A model generated the notes under the pieces. It searched no databases and was not told the DNA's origin. It saw nothing but the letters and a program-made list of their open reading frames with translations. 64,000 nucleotides of DNA from JAJZNI01 sp035624785. Lineage in GTDB: Bacteria; Chloroflexota; Dormibacteria; Aeolococcales; Aeolococcaceae. The translations under genes and the position numbers were made by a program. The stretch spans positions 95,482 through 159,481 of the forward strand of contig DASPQV010000047.1 of the NCBI GenBank assembly GCA_035624785.1, read 5' to 3'. Below, one piece after another: positions 8,924 to 16,098 of this stretch; the stretch's first letter is position 1, and each line of letters begins with the position of its first letter.

Positions 8924-8997
8924 GCGGGAGTAGCTCAGCTCGGTAGAGCATTTGCTTCCCAAGCAAAGGGTCGCGGGTTCGAATCCCGTCTCCCGCT
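8924..8997 (+). tRNA. tRNA-Gly (anticodon CCC)
   Basis: A full cloverleaf can be drawn. The acceptor stem GCGGGAG pairs with CTCCCGC, followed by the discriminator T. The D arm holds AGCTCAGCTCGGTAGAGC. The anticodon stem TTTGC/GCAAA encloses the loop TTCCCAA with anticodon CCC, which reads GGG glycine codons. The T arm is GCGGG-TTCGAAT-CCCGT. CCA is not encoded. The adjoining tyrosine recombinase suggests the 3' end of this gene is, or was, an integration target. Confidence 0.95.
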
Positions 8998-9012
8998 GTC
9001 CGAATTCCGAAA

Positions 9013-9073
9013 GGCACGATAACTACTTAGACGCGTCAATTTGCTTGACCTCCAGCGTAGGACGGCACGATAA
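9013..9073 (+). repeat. Direct repeat of GGCACGATAA beside the integrase
   Basis: The 10-base sequence GGCACGATAA occurs at 9013-9022 and again at 9064-9073, 51 bases apart, between the tRNA 3' end and the integrase start. The second copy includes the likely -10 box of the integrase gene. Such repeats next to an integrase can be arm-type binding sites giving autorepression. This role is inference. Confidence 0.45.
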
Positions 9074-9074
9074 T
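9045..9074 (+). promoter_or_regulatory. Integrase promoter, leaderless type
   Basis: TTGACC (9045-9050) and GATAAT (9069-9074), 18 bases apart, form a good sigma-70 promoter. The -10 box ends seven bases before the GTG start at 9082, so the transcript would begin at or within a base or two of the start codon. The -10 overlaps the second GGCACGATAA repeat. Confidence 0.55.
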
Positions 9075-9081
9075 TCCACCC

Positions 9082-10002
9082 GTGAGGTCAACCGCGGCGC
9101 CAGCACTGACGTTCGATGCGGCGTGGGCGTCGTTCTGCCGAGCCCTGAAGGCTGAGGGTGCGCGGCCGTGGACCTTGACGACCTATACCAGCGCCGCGAA
9201 CGTCCTGGGCGTCTTTCTGCGTCAGCGCGGCCTAGCCACCGAGCCGGCCGCGATCACCCGGCAGTCCCTCGAGGAGTTCCTGAGCGACCAGCTGGCTAAC
9301 CACCAGCCGGCGACGGCGGCCAACCGCTATAGGGCAATGCGGCGCTTCTTCGGCTGGCTCGAGGCGGAAGGCGAGATCGACGCCTCGCCAATGACCTGGA
9401 TGCGGAGCCCGCGGGTTCCGGTCAAGCCGCCCGAGGTCGTTGACGACGCAACCATTACGCTGCTTCTGAGGTCTTGCAACGGGGGGACGTTCGAGGACCG
9501 GCGAGACGCGGCGATCCTGTCGCTGCTGGTTGACACGGGCATGCGGCGATCGGAATGCGCCGGCATTCGCCTCGAGGACGTCGACCTCGACCGGCAGACG
9601 GTCAGCGTGACGGGCAGGGGCTCGCGGACCCGCAGCGTTCCGTTCGGCGCCCAGGCGGCGCGTTCTCTTGACCGCTACCTACGGGTCCGACCCGGTCATC
9701 CCAGAGCGGCCAGCGAAATGCTCTGGCTCGGGCACGTCGGCGCGATCCAGCCCAACGGCGTCTATCAGATTGTCGAACGCCGGGCGCGGCTGGCTGGCAT
9801 CGAACAGCGTCTCCGGCCTCACCTATTCCGTCACACGATGGCGCACAAGTGGCTATCCGCCGGCGGCGAGGAAGGCGACCTCATGAGGATCGCCGGATGG
9901 TCGTCTCGGTCCATGCTGGATCGGTACGGGGCGGCTGAGCCAGAGGACCGGGCGCGGGCGGCTCACCGCCGACTGTCGCCGCTCGACCGGATGGCCAGAT
10001 GA
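9082..10002 (+). CDS. Tyrosine recombinase / integrase
   Basis: A 306-residue XerC/D-like recombinase. The N-terminal SAM-like core-binding domain covers about residues 10-100 and the catalytic domain about 120-290. Catalytic residues are visible: Arg155 in DTGMRRSE, His247 and Arg250 in HLFRH, Trp273 in AGW where many members have a histidine, and the nucleophile Tyr282 in DRYG. The usual lysine in the beta-hairpin (GKGxKxR) is replaced by arginine in GRGSRTR. The gene lies 85 bases downstream of tRNA-Gly and overlaps the next gene by ATGA, which fits a small integrated element. Start GTG 9082 is chosen from the promoter position and family length. Confidence 0.9.
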   Translation: MRSTAAPALTFDAAWASFCRALKAEGARPWTLTTYTSAANVLGVFLRQRGLATEPAAITRQSLEEFLSDQLANHQPATAANRYRAMRRFFGWLEAEGEIDASPMTWMRSPRVPVKPPEVVDDATITLLLRSCNGGTFEDRRDAAILSLLVDTGMRRSECAGIRLEDVDLDRQTVSVTGRGSRTRSVPFGAQAARSLDRYLRVRPGHPRAASEMLWLGHVGAIQPNGVYQIVERRARLAGIEQRLRPHLFRHTMAHKWLSAGGEEGDLMRIAGWSSRSMLDRYGAAEPEDRARAAHRRLSPLDRMAR

Positions 10003-10262
10003 CGCGCGACGATCGGCCGCACCTCGAGGGAATCACCGGCGAGACGCTTGCTGGTCGGGATATTGAGCAAGCCAGCCGCGAAACGCTGGCAGGACTGGGG
10101 CCGCCCGCTTCGGTTCCGCACTCGACCGCTACCCCACCGGTCACACGGCGGCGGCGTCGCGTTCGTATTCCGCGCGATATGGGCCGGCCTCTCATTCTCC
10201 TTACGATAGCCCTGGTCGCCCTCACCCTGATGCTGGTGCTAAGGGCATACGGCGTGCTCTGA
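9999..10262 (+). CDS. Small membrane protein co-transcribed with integrase
   Basis: An 87-residue protein with a polar N-terminus, a strongly basic stretch (TRRRRRVRIPRD, about residues 49-60) and one C-terminal membrane helix (PLILLTIALVALTLMLVL). The basic patch before the helix predicts the N-terminus stays in the cytoplasm. The ATG overlaps the integrase stop as ATGA, so translation is probably coupled to recombinase production. No family is recognised. A tail-anchored protein in an integrase operon could be an accessory or excision-linked factor, but nothing in the sequence shows this. Confidence 0.6.
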   Translation: MTRDDRPHLEGITGETLAGRDIEQASRETLAGLGPPASVPHSTATPPVTRRRRRVRIPRDMGRPLILLTIALVALTLMLVLRAYGVL

Positions 10263-10438
10263 ACGGCATGCCCCTGCACCGATAACCGGCTCACACGGCG
10301 GCAGCCATCGCATTCACGAAGTACCCCCCGGACCTCGCCGCCCTGCCAGCTGATTACCGCAGCCGATTGACGATGCTCGAGAATCGCCAGCCGACGTCGC
10401 TGGTGATGACTGACGCTGGCTGCAACCTGGTGGTGGGG

Positions 10439-10945
10439 TCAGACCTCCGGATCTTCGGGTCGTGCCGTTGTCCATATGCGACGTGTCCCTATGCCGTTTA
10501 GCTCTGCGGACGCTGTGAGACCTGCGACAGCGGCCACCTTCTCGGATGGTAGGTCGCCGATCGGGATGTCTGCCTGAACCTCGCGGACGCCTCTGCGACG
10601 GACAAGCCATTGGACGATACGGGGAGCAGCTTCACGCATGTATGCGTGGTCCCGGTATCTGGCCGCTGTTTCCCACGCGAGAACAGCGCGACGGTGGTCG
10701 TGATACTCAGCATCTGCCCAGCCAATGATGCTCGCGGGTTTCCAATTGAGCCTGACAACGTAGGCTTCTGGCCACTCGGCGGCGGGATCTCGTTGGGCAA
10801 GAATCTGCAGCGATTGGATACTGGGGTGGATACCGGCGGCGTCTAGTTCCTCGAGGGCCGCGCGTGCCTCGCTGACGTCCGTAAGCACTTGGACGCGGAT
10901 GCGCGGCATCCATTCGTCCTTGTCCAGCGGGGTTAGTTCGATCAT
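10439..10945 (-). CDS. GNAT-like acetyltransferase (tentative)
   Basis: About 168 residues with the expected order of a GNAT N-acetyltransferase: ELTPLDKDEW at the start, a central strand (IIGWADAEYHDH) and an acetyl-CoA-loop-like region (ARYRDHAYMREAAPRIVQWLV). A C-terminal strand/helix follows (GVREVQADIPIGDLPSEKVAAVAGL), where other members have N-x-x-S-x-x-V-A-x-x-x-G. The pyrophosphate-binding Q/RxxGxG/A is degenerate, so activity is uncertain. ATG 10945 is preferred because GAGGG lies at good distance upstream; ATG 10960 is the alternative. It faces the integrase operon and is probably cargo of the small island. Confidence 0.45.
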   Translation of the reverse strand: MIELTPLDKDEWMPRIRVQVLTDVSEARAALEELDAAGIHPSIQSLQILAQRDPAAEWPEAYVVRLNWKPASIIGWADAEYHDHRRAVLAWETAARYRDHAYMREAAPRIVQWLVRRRGVREVQADIPIGDLPSEKVAAVAGLTASAELNGIGTRRIWTTARPEDPEV

Positions 10946-11435
10946 GGCTCTTACCCTCATGGCCGCCCCAACCGGGGCAGCGGTCTGTCGCCGTCAGTCC
11001 GAACGGCCGAACCCGCCGGTGTGTCAGCGGGTTAGTGAGGCCCCCGGCGGGCTCGCCCTTCTCCCGGCCCGGGGCTCGGCGCCGGGGAGACTGGTATCGA
11101 AGTACGACGCCGATGGTCGCGACGGCCGTCGCCGGGCGGTAGGGCGCAAGAGGGTAAATCCTGCGGGACGGATTAGAGCCGGCGCCTTGCGACAGCTCTG
11201 GCGATGACGGCTTGCCGGTGAGATCAGACGACCCCCGCCGCTCGATTGGGCGGTCACATAGTCCCGAGGGTGCATGGGCCGGATGGGCGTTACGATGCGG
11301 TGGTGCCCGCAAGGCAAGCCGTGCGATCGGCCCTAGGTTCGGCCGACAGAGGCGGAGATCAGTGCGGCTTTGCGCCTGTCTGTGCGGTCGCCAACGTCCG
11401 GCGCCCGATCGCGCTCGCGCGGATGGCCAAACGGC
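10946..11435. other. Intergenic stretch at the right side of the island
   Basis: About 475-490 bases without a supportable gene between the GNAT-like gene and the M48 protease. It is GC-rich with local inverted repeats (for example the CGGCCCGGGGC and GGCGCCGGGG area near 11075-11092). I searched it by eye for a second copy of the tRNA-Gly 3' end (GGTTCGAATCCC) that would mark the far junction of the element and found none. Confidence 0.5.
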
Positions 11436-12425
11436 TCAGTCGCGGTTGAAGGACTCCACCCAGCGGGTGAGCCGGTTGGTCAGGTCGGTGAGACTCCCCA
11501 GCGTCCTGTCGAGGAGCTCCCCGAAGCGCTCGGTGTAGTGCTCGACGGCGCTCCGGAGTTCGGCTGACGGAGGAGCTTCCTCACCGCGCCGCACGTACTC
11601 CCCGGACATGATCCGGTCGTAGTCGCCACTCTTCACCCAGCGGGTCAGCTCGTAGACGCGCCGGACCGGGAAGGGGTGAGGCGAGAGGAGCTCGAAGGGC
11701 AGCCGCTGCTGCCGGTCGAAGATGTCGTCCCACTTGACGTATTCGTCGGCCTGCTGGATGAAGGCGTCGACGCTCAGGCCCTCGGGGCCGCCTCCGGCCA
11801 GCTTCATCAGGGCGCGGCAGGGCACTATCGGGTCCCCCACCACGAGCGCCGCGGCGCGGTCGCAGCTGAGCTCGGCGGCCCGGTACCAGGCCAGCAGGAC
11901 GGAAATCAGGGCCTGGAGCGGCACCCGTCCCGAGAGCGGGAGGCGCGGGACGGCGAAGCGCAGCAGCAGCTCGAGGGTGGTCCGGTAGCGAACGTGCTCG
12001 GAGAGCACGTGACCGGCCTCGTGGGCGAGCACGGCCCGGAGCTCCTGCGCGTCGAGCATGGGGACGATGCCCGACTGGATCAGGACCGTGGGGCGCTGGG
12101 CGCCCAGGGTCAGCGCGCTTGCCCTGGGGTTCTGGATGAGGTGGAGGGTCGGCACCGTCGTGATGTCGAGGGCGGTGTAGGCGTCGCGGTGGGCTTCCCA
12201 GACGCGGGGCAGCTGCTTCTCCCCGAGGCGGACGCTGTTGCCCAGCAGGAGCTGCATGAGCCTCCGCTCGATGGTCAGCTCCAGGAGCTTCTTGACCAGG
12301 GGGTCGAAGAAGGGGAGGCGGTGGAGGGCGGCGGTGGCCGCCCGGTCCGCCGGGTGCTCGTATGCCTTGGCGCTGATGGCGGTGAACGGCGGCCGGGTCG
12401 ACGCCGCCGGTGCCTTGTCGCTCAT
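11436..12425 (-). CDS. M48-family metalloprotease
   Basis: A 329-residue zinc metalloprotease of the M48 (HtpX/Ste24) type. The HExxH motif is HEAGH at residues 135-139, with the third zinc ligand glutamate at 185 in YRAAELSCDRAA. The protein lacks the multiple N-terminal membrane helices of HtpX; only weak hydrophobic stretches occur around the active site (LLELLLRF and the following helix). The HPFPVRRVYELTRW segment after the catalytic domain is typical of this subgroup. It is a single gene divergent from the peptidyl-prolyl isomerase gene. The likely role is turnover of misfolded or membrane-associated proteins; the substrate is unknown. Confidence 0.85.
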   Translation of the reverse strand: MSDKAPAASTRPPFTAISAKAYEHPADRAATAALHRLPFFDPLVKKLLELTIERRLMQLLLGNSVRLGEKQLPRVWEAHRDAYTALDITTVPTLHLIQNPRASALTLGAQRPTVLIQSGIVPMLDAQELRAVLAHEAGHVLSEHVRYRTTLELLLRFAVPRLPLSGRVPLQALISVLLAWYRAAELSCDRAAALVVGDPIVPCRALMKLAGGGPEGLSVDAFIQQADEYVKWDDIFDRQQRLPFELLSPHPFPVRRVYELTRWVKSGDYDRIMSGEYVRRGEEAPPSAELRSAVEHYTERFGELLDRTLGSLTDLTNRLTRWVESFNRD

Positions 12426-12565
12426 GGTCGTGTCCCTGGGCCGGGGCGGTCGGGCTAGGTCTGCGCCCGTGCCCGCGCCGGGGTGTGCAGGCTGAGTCTA
12501 TCCGCCGACTCGGTGCCGGGCCAGGCTCGGGCCACCACCGCGAGGGGGCGATCGGGGCCAGGCGA

Positions 12566-12571
12566 TACACT
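12566..12571 (+). promoter_or_regulatory. -10-like TACACT before the PPIase gene
   Basis: TACACT is followed by GCGCCG and then the ATG at 12578, a spacing that predicts a leaderless transcript. No Shine-Dalgarno lies between them. Confidence 0.4.
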
Positions 12572-12577
12572 GCGCCG

Positions 12578-13063
12578 ATGCCGAAGAGCTACCCCCGAGC
12601 CGAGCAGGTCATCGATCCCAGCACCCGCTACATCGCCACCATCGAGACCGACCGTGGCAGCATCGAGATGGTCCTGGATGCGAAGCGGGCCCCCGGAACC
12701 GTCAACAACTTCGCGTTCCTCGCCGGTGAGGGCTTCTACGACGGCCTCACCTTCCACCGCGTGGTCGACGGCTTCGTGATCCAGGGGGGGTGCCCGGAGG
12801 GGACCGGCCGGGGCGGCCCGGGGTACCGCTTCGCGGACGAGCCGGTCCAGGGTGACTACATCATGGGTTCGGTGGCCATGGCCAACTCCGGGCCCAACAG
12901 CAACGGCTCCCAGTTCTTCATCTCCACGGTGGACAACCGGCACCGTCTGGCCCGCTCGTACAACCTCTTCGGCCAGGTGACCAAGGGGATGGAGGTGGTC
13001 AACGCGATCCGCCAGGGCGACCTCATGCGCTCGGTGAGGGTCCGGCCGGAGGCAGCCGCCTAG
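12578..13063 (+). CDS. Cyclophilin-type peptidyl-prolyl cis-trans isomerase
   Basis: A 161-residue cytoplasmic cyclophilin. The family core is visible: APGTVNNFAFLA, FYDGLTFHRVVDGFVIQGG with the active-site arginine in FHRV, the Gly-rich GTGRGGPGY turn, ANSGPNSNGSQFFI and LFGQVTKGMEVV. No signal peptide is present. ATG 12578 is chosen because it gives the normal single-domain length and has a -10 box six bases upstream. An upstream extension of the frame has no family similarity. It probably acts as a general folding catalyst. Confidence 0.92.
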   Translation: MPKSYPRAEQVIDPSTRYIATIETDRGSIEMVLDAKRAPGTVNNFAFLAGEGFYDGLTFHRVVDGFVIQGGCPEGTGRGGPGYRFADEPVQGDYIMGSVAMANSGPNSNGSQFFISTVDNRHRLARSYNLFGQVTKGMEVVNAIRQGDLMRSVRVRPEAAA

Positions 13064-13536
13064 CCCTGCACTTGATCGGGGGAGGCGCGCCGACCTCAGG
13101 GGTCGTGTCAACCACCGGGGTGGAGATCCGGCACGGCAGCCAGCGCACGATCAACCTGGTTGGGGCGATGGTGTTGATGCTTGGATGGGTCCGTCTCCCC
13201 GGGGGCCGCGCCGTTCTGGCAGCCCCTGGGAGGCGAGGGCAGCCGGCGTCGTGGAGGGCCTGGCCGGGCTGCCGGGCTCGGCGGCCCAACCCGAGTTGCT
13301 CATCCGAGTGCCGAGTGGGCTTGTCAAATCGAGACGGCCGGATCTCACACTCTCAGGGCCGGCTGTCCCAGGCACCCTGGGCTGTGTGTCCCAAGAGCGA
13401 GACGTTCGCTCCGATCAGGCGCGATTCCCCGGGGGGATCACCCGGCTTGGCGATTGACAGGTTGAACGAGGAGCGTGTATGACGTTAGCCGCCCGGCACC
13501 CGCCGCGGCCGCAGCCTGCTTCACGGATGGATCTAT
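13064..13536. other. Intergenic region upstream of livK with hairpins
   Basis: This 473-base stretch has no supportable gene. It holds a nested inverted repeat: CACAC (13346-13350) pairs with GTGTG (13384-13388) around a tight hairpin CCCAGG-CAC-CCTGGG (13367-13381). A second hairpin follows, GAGCGA-gacgt-TCGCTC (13395-13411). Near the right end GAGGAG (13468-13473) is well placed for an ATG at 13479, but that frame runs out of phase into livK. Confidence 0.5.
13454..13483 (+). promoter_or_regulatory. Candidate livK promoter
   Basis: TTGACA (13454-13459) followed after 18 bases by TATGAC (13478-13483). The -35 is perfect and the -10 weak. If used, transcription would begin about 45 bases before the livK ATG. 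Confidence 0.35.
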
Positions 13537-14844
13537 ATGACCAGATCTCTTCGGCTCACACCTGTCCTTCTGATGCTCGCCCTGGCGGCCGCCGCGTGCG
13601 GGTCGACGTCGAGTACCCCCGCGAGCAGCTCGAGCTCGAGCTCGAGCAGCAGCAGCGCTCCCAGTGGCCTCGCTGCCTGTACCGGCACGGTCACCGTCGC
13701 CACCGAGCTGCCGGTCAGCGGCAACGATGCCTCCGACGGCGTCCCGACCCAGAACGGCGCCACCCTGGCCGTGGATCAGGCCAACGCCAACAAGACCCTG
13801 GGCGGCTGCACCCTCACGCTGATCAACAAGGACGACACCAGCGCCCAGACCGGCGCCCATGATCCCACCCAGGGCGCCTCCAACATGACCGCCCTGGCCG
13901 GCAACCAGTCGGTGGTGGGCGTGGTCGGGGCCTTCAACTCCAGCGTCTGCGAGGCCGAGGAGCCGATCTCCAACGCCGCCGACCTGGTCCAGATCAGCCC
14001 GTCGTGCACCAACCCCGGACTGACGATCCCGGGGTCCAACTCGAGCATCGACACCAACTCGCTGCGGCCCAGCGGGAAGATCACCTTCTTCCGGGTCTGC
14101 ACCACCGACATCGGCCAGGGCGCCGGCCTCGCCCAGGTGGCCAAGAGCACCCTGAACGCCACCAAGGCGTACGTCTTCGATGACCAGGAGACCTACGGCG
14201 CCGGCCTGGCCGCCACCTTCATCACGGACTTCACCAAGCTGGGCGGCACCGTGGTCGGGCACTCCAGCCTGCCCAGCACCACGACCGACTTCACCAGCGA
14301 GCTGACCCAGGCCAAGAGTGACGGGGCAGACCTGATCTTCTTCGGCGGCACGTCCTCCACCGGCGGCGGCATCATCCGCAAGCAGATGGCCTCCGTCGGC
14401 CTGGGCAGCCTCCCCTTCCTGGGCGGTGACGGCATCCAGGACACCCAGTTCTTCACCGAGGCCGGCTCGGCCGGCGACGGCGCCTACAGCACCATCGCGG
14501 CGCCCAACACCGCTGATCTGCCCACCGCCGCCACCTTCGTCTCGGATTACACGGCGAAGTTCAACAGCGCTCCGGGTGCTTACTCGGCCAACGCCTTCGA
14601 CGCGATGAACATCATCATCACCGCGATCAAGCAGGCAATCACCGCCAACGGCGGCAAGATCCCGACCAGCCCGGCGGCGTTCCGCGAGTCGGTCCGGGCC
14701 AACGTGGCCGCCATCAACTACAGCGGCGCCATCGGCACGACCAGCTTCGACAGCAACGGGGACACCACCAACAAGCTGCTCACCCTCTGGGTCGGCAAGA
14801 ACGGTCAGTGGACCTACAGCTCCACCCTGACGGTCCAGGGCTGA
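13537..14844 (+). CDS. livK: ABC transporter substrate-binding lipoprotein (LivK type)
   Basis: A 435-residue extracytoplasmic binding protein of the branched-chain amino acid (HAAT) type. It has a short signal peptide ending in the lipobox AAAAC (cysteine near residue 22), then a serine-rich linker encoded by AGC/TCG repeats, then the periplasmic-binding-protein fold type I. Typical elements are VATELPVSG, LAVDQANANKTLGG, VVGVVGAFNSSV, ETYGAGLA and YSANAFDAMN. It is the first gene of the livKHMGF cluster and is anchored to the outer face of the membrane. Ligand specificity cannot be read from sequence; amides, urea or amino acids are all possible for this family. Confidence 0.88.
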   Translation: MTRSLRLTPVLLMLALAAAACGSTSSTPASSSSSSSSSSSAPSGLAACTGTVTVATELPVSGNDASDGVPTQNGATLAVDQANANKTLGGCTLTLINKDDTSAQTGAHDPTQGASNMTALAGNQSVVGVVGAFNSSVCEAEEPISNAADLVQISPSCTNPGLTIPGSNSSIDTNSLRPSGKITFFRVCTTDIGQGAGLAQVAKSTLNATKAYVFDDQETYGAGLAATFITDFTKLGGTVVGHSSLPSTTTDFTSELTQAKSDGADLIFFGGTSSTGGGIIRKQMASVGLGSLPFLGGDGIQDTQFFTEAGSAGDGAYSTIAAPNTADLPTAATFVSDYTAKFNSAPGAYSANAFDAMNIIITAIKQAITANGGKIPTSPAAFRESVRANVAAINYSGAIGTTSFDSNGDTTNKLLTLWVGKNGQWTYSSTLTVQG

Positions 14845-14870
14845 CGCGGGGTAGAGTCCGAGATAATTGA

Positions 14871-14895
14871 AGGGGGAGGCGATCCGCCTCCCCCT
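14871..14895 (+). terminator. Hairpin between livK and livH
   Basis: AGGGGGAGGC and GCCTCCCCCT form a perfect 10-bp stem with a 5-base loop, followed by TCTTCCTC rather than a pure T-run. The position between binding-protein and permease genes suggests partial termination or mRNA stabilisation, so that livK transcript exceeds the rest. That role is known for similar operons and inferred here. Confidence 0.6.
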
Positions 14896-14922
14896 CTTCC
14901 TCGCAGCTGAAGGAATGGGCGG

Positions 14923-16098
14923 ATGAGTGCAGCCACCGAGGCCGCGGTCCCCGGCCAGCGGCCCGCCATCCGGGTCCGGCGCCGGTTCCATTTCGGCCTC
15001 AGCCAGCGCCAGTTCCTGGTGGTGCTGGTAGCCGTATTCATCCTTCTATTCGTTCTGATGGTGCTCGAGTCCGGAGCTGCCACGGCCGGCAATGAGGTCT
15101 GGCGCGGCCTGGTCCTGGGCGCCATCTACGCCCTGATCGCGGTGGGCTACACGCTGGTGTACGGGATCATCGAGCTGATCAACTTCGCCCACGGCGATGT
15201 CTTCACGCTGAGCTGCTTCTACTCGATCTTCCTGGCCGGCATCCCGGGGGTCCAGCCTGGCTTCTTCCAGCGCTTCTTCGGCTTCAACCTGAACGCCCTG
15301 GCCGGTTCCGGGCCGGGCGGGCTGGTGCTGGCGCTGCTCATCATCTTCCCGATCACGATGACCCTGGCCGGGCTGACCGGCGTGCTCATCGAACGGGTCG
15401 CCTACCGCCGGCTGCGCGATGCGCCGCGGCTGGCGCCCCTGATCACCGCGGTCGGCGTCTCCTTCCTCCTCGAGGGGATCATGTTCGCCTTCTTCATTCC
15501 GCCGGCCCCACCCGGGCACCCGGGCTACGCCACCCCGGGGTCGGCCTATCCCACCGGCGAGGACGGCTGGATCCCCACCACCCAGGTGCTCTTCCACCTC
15601 GGGGGCAGCAACGGCGTGATCATCGGCGCCAACGACATGCTGGTGGTCGTGGTCGCCATCGTGGCCATGTTCGCGCTCTCCGGGTTCATCCGTTACAGCC
15701 GGACCGGCAAGGCGATGCGGGCATCGGCTCAGAACCGTGACGCCGCGCTCCTCTGCGGGATCAACATCAACCGCACCATCGCCGCCACCTTCTTCATCGG
15801 CTCGGCAATGGCCGCGGTGGGCGGCATCATCTACTCGATGCACTACCACACCATCACCTGGAACCAGGGCTACCAGTTCGGCCTGATCGCGTTCACGGCC
15901 GCGGTCCTGGGAGGCATCGGCAACATCGTGGGCGCGGGCATCGGCGGTTTCCTGATCGGGCTGATCGAGTCCTTCACCGTCACCCTCCTTCCCAACGGTG
16001 GGTCGTGGGCTCTGATCGTGGTTTTCGCAGTTCTGATCCTGGTGCTGACCTTGCAGCCCACCGGGCTGCTGGGCATGAGGGTCCCCGACCGTGCCTGA
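14923..16098 (+). CDS. livH: Branched-chain amino acid-type ABC permease LivH
   Basis: A 391-residue inner-membrane permease with about eight to nine helices. The family signatures ALIAVGYTLVYGIIELINFAHGD and GFIRYSRTGKAMRASAQN are clear, the latter being the coupling region to the ATPases. The C-terminal AAVLGGIGNIVGAGIGGFLIG segment is also typical. About 45 extra residues precede the first conserved helix, including a basic stretch and one additional hydrophobic segment. A GAAGGA Shine-Dalgarno lies before the ATG. The 3' end overlaps livM by eight bases. Confidence 0.93.
   Translation: MSAATEAAVPGQRPAIRVRRRFHFGLSQRQFLVVLVAVFILLFVLMVLESGAATAGNEVWRGLVLGAIYALIAVGYTLVYGIIELINFAHGDVFTLSCFYSIFLAGIPGVQPGFFQRFFGFNLNALAGSGPGGLVLALLIIFPITMTLAGLTGVLIERVAYRRLRDAPRLAPLITAVGVSFLLEGIMFAFFIPPAPPGHPGYATPGSAYPTGEDGWIPTTQVLFHLGGSNGVIIGANDMLVVVVAIVAMFALSGFIRYSRTGKAMRASAQNRDAALLCGININRTIAATFFIGSAMAAVGGIIYSMHYHTITWNQGYQFGLIAFTAAVLGGIGNIVGAGIGGFLIGLIESFTVTLLPNGGSWALIVVFAVLILVLTLQPTGLLGMRVPDRA

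Noticed and set aside
10140..10302. Direct repeat TCACACGGCGGC (10140-10151 and 10291-10302)
   Set aside because: Twelve bases of GC-rich sequence with one copy inside a coding region; too weak to call an element boundary.
10003..11435. Search for a right-hand attachment site of the tRNA-Gly element
   Set aside because: No copy of the tRNA 3' segment GGTTCGAATCCC or its T-arm was found by eye; no att site is claimed.
13620..13665. Short tandem AGC/TCG repeats
   Set aside because: They encode the serine-rich linker after the livK lipobox and are ordinary coding low complexity.
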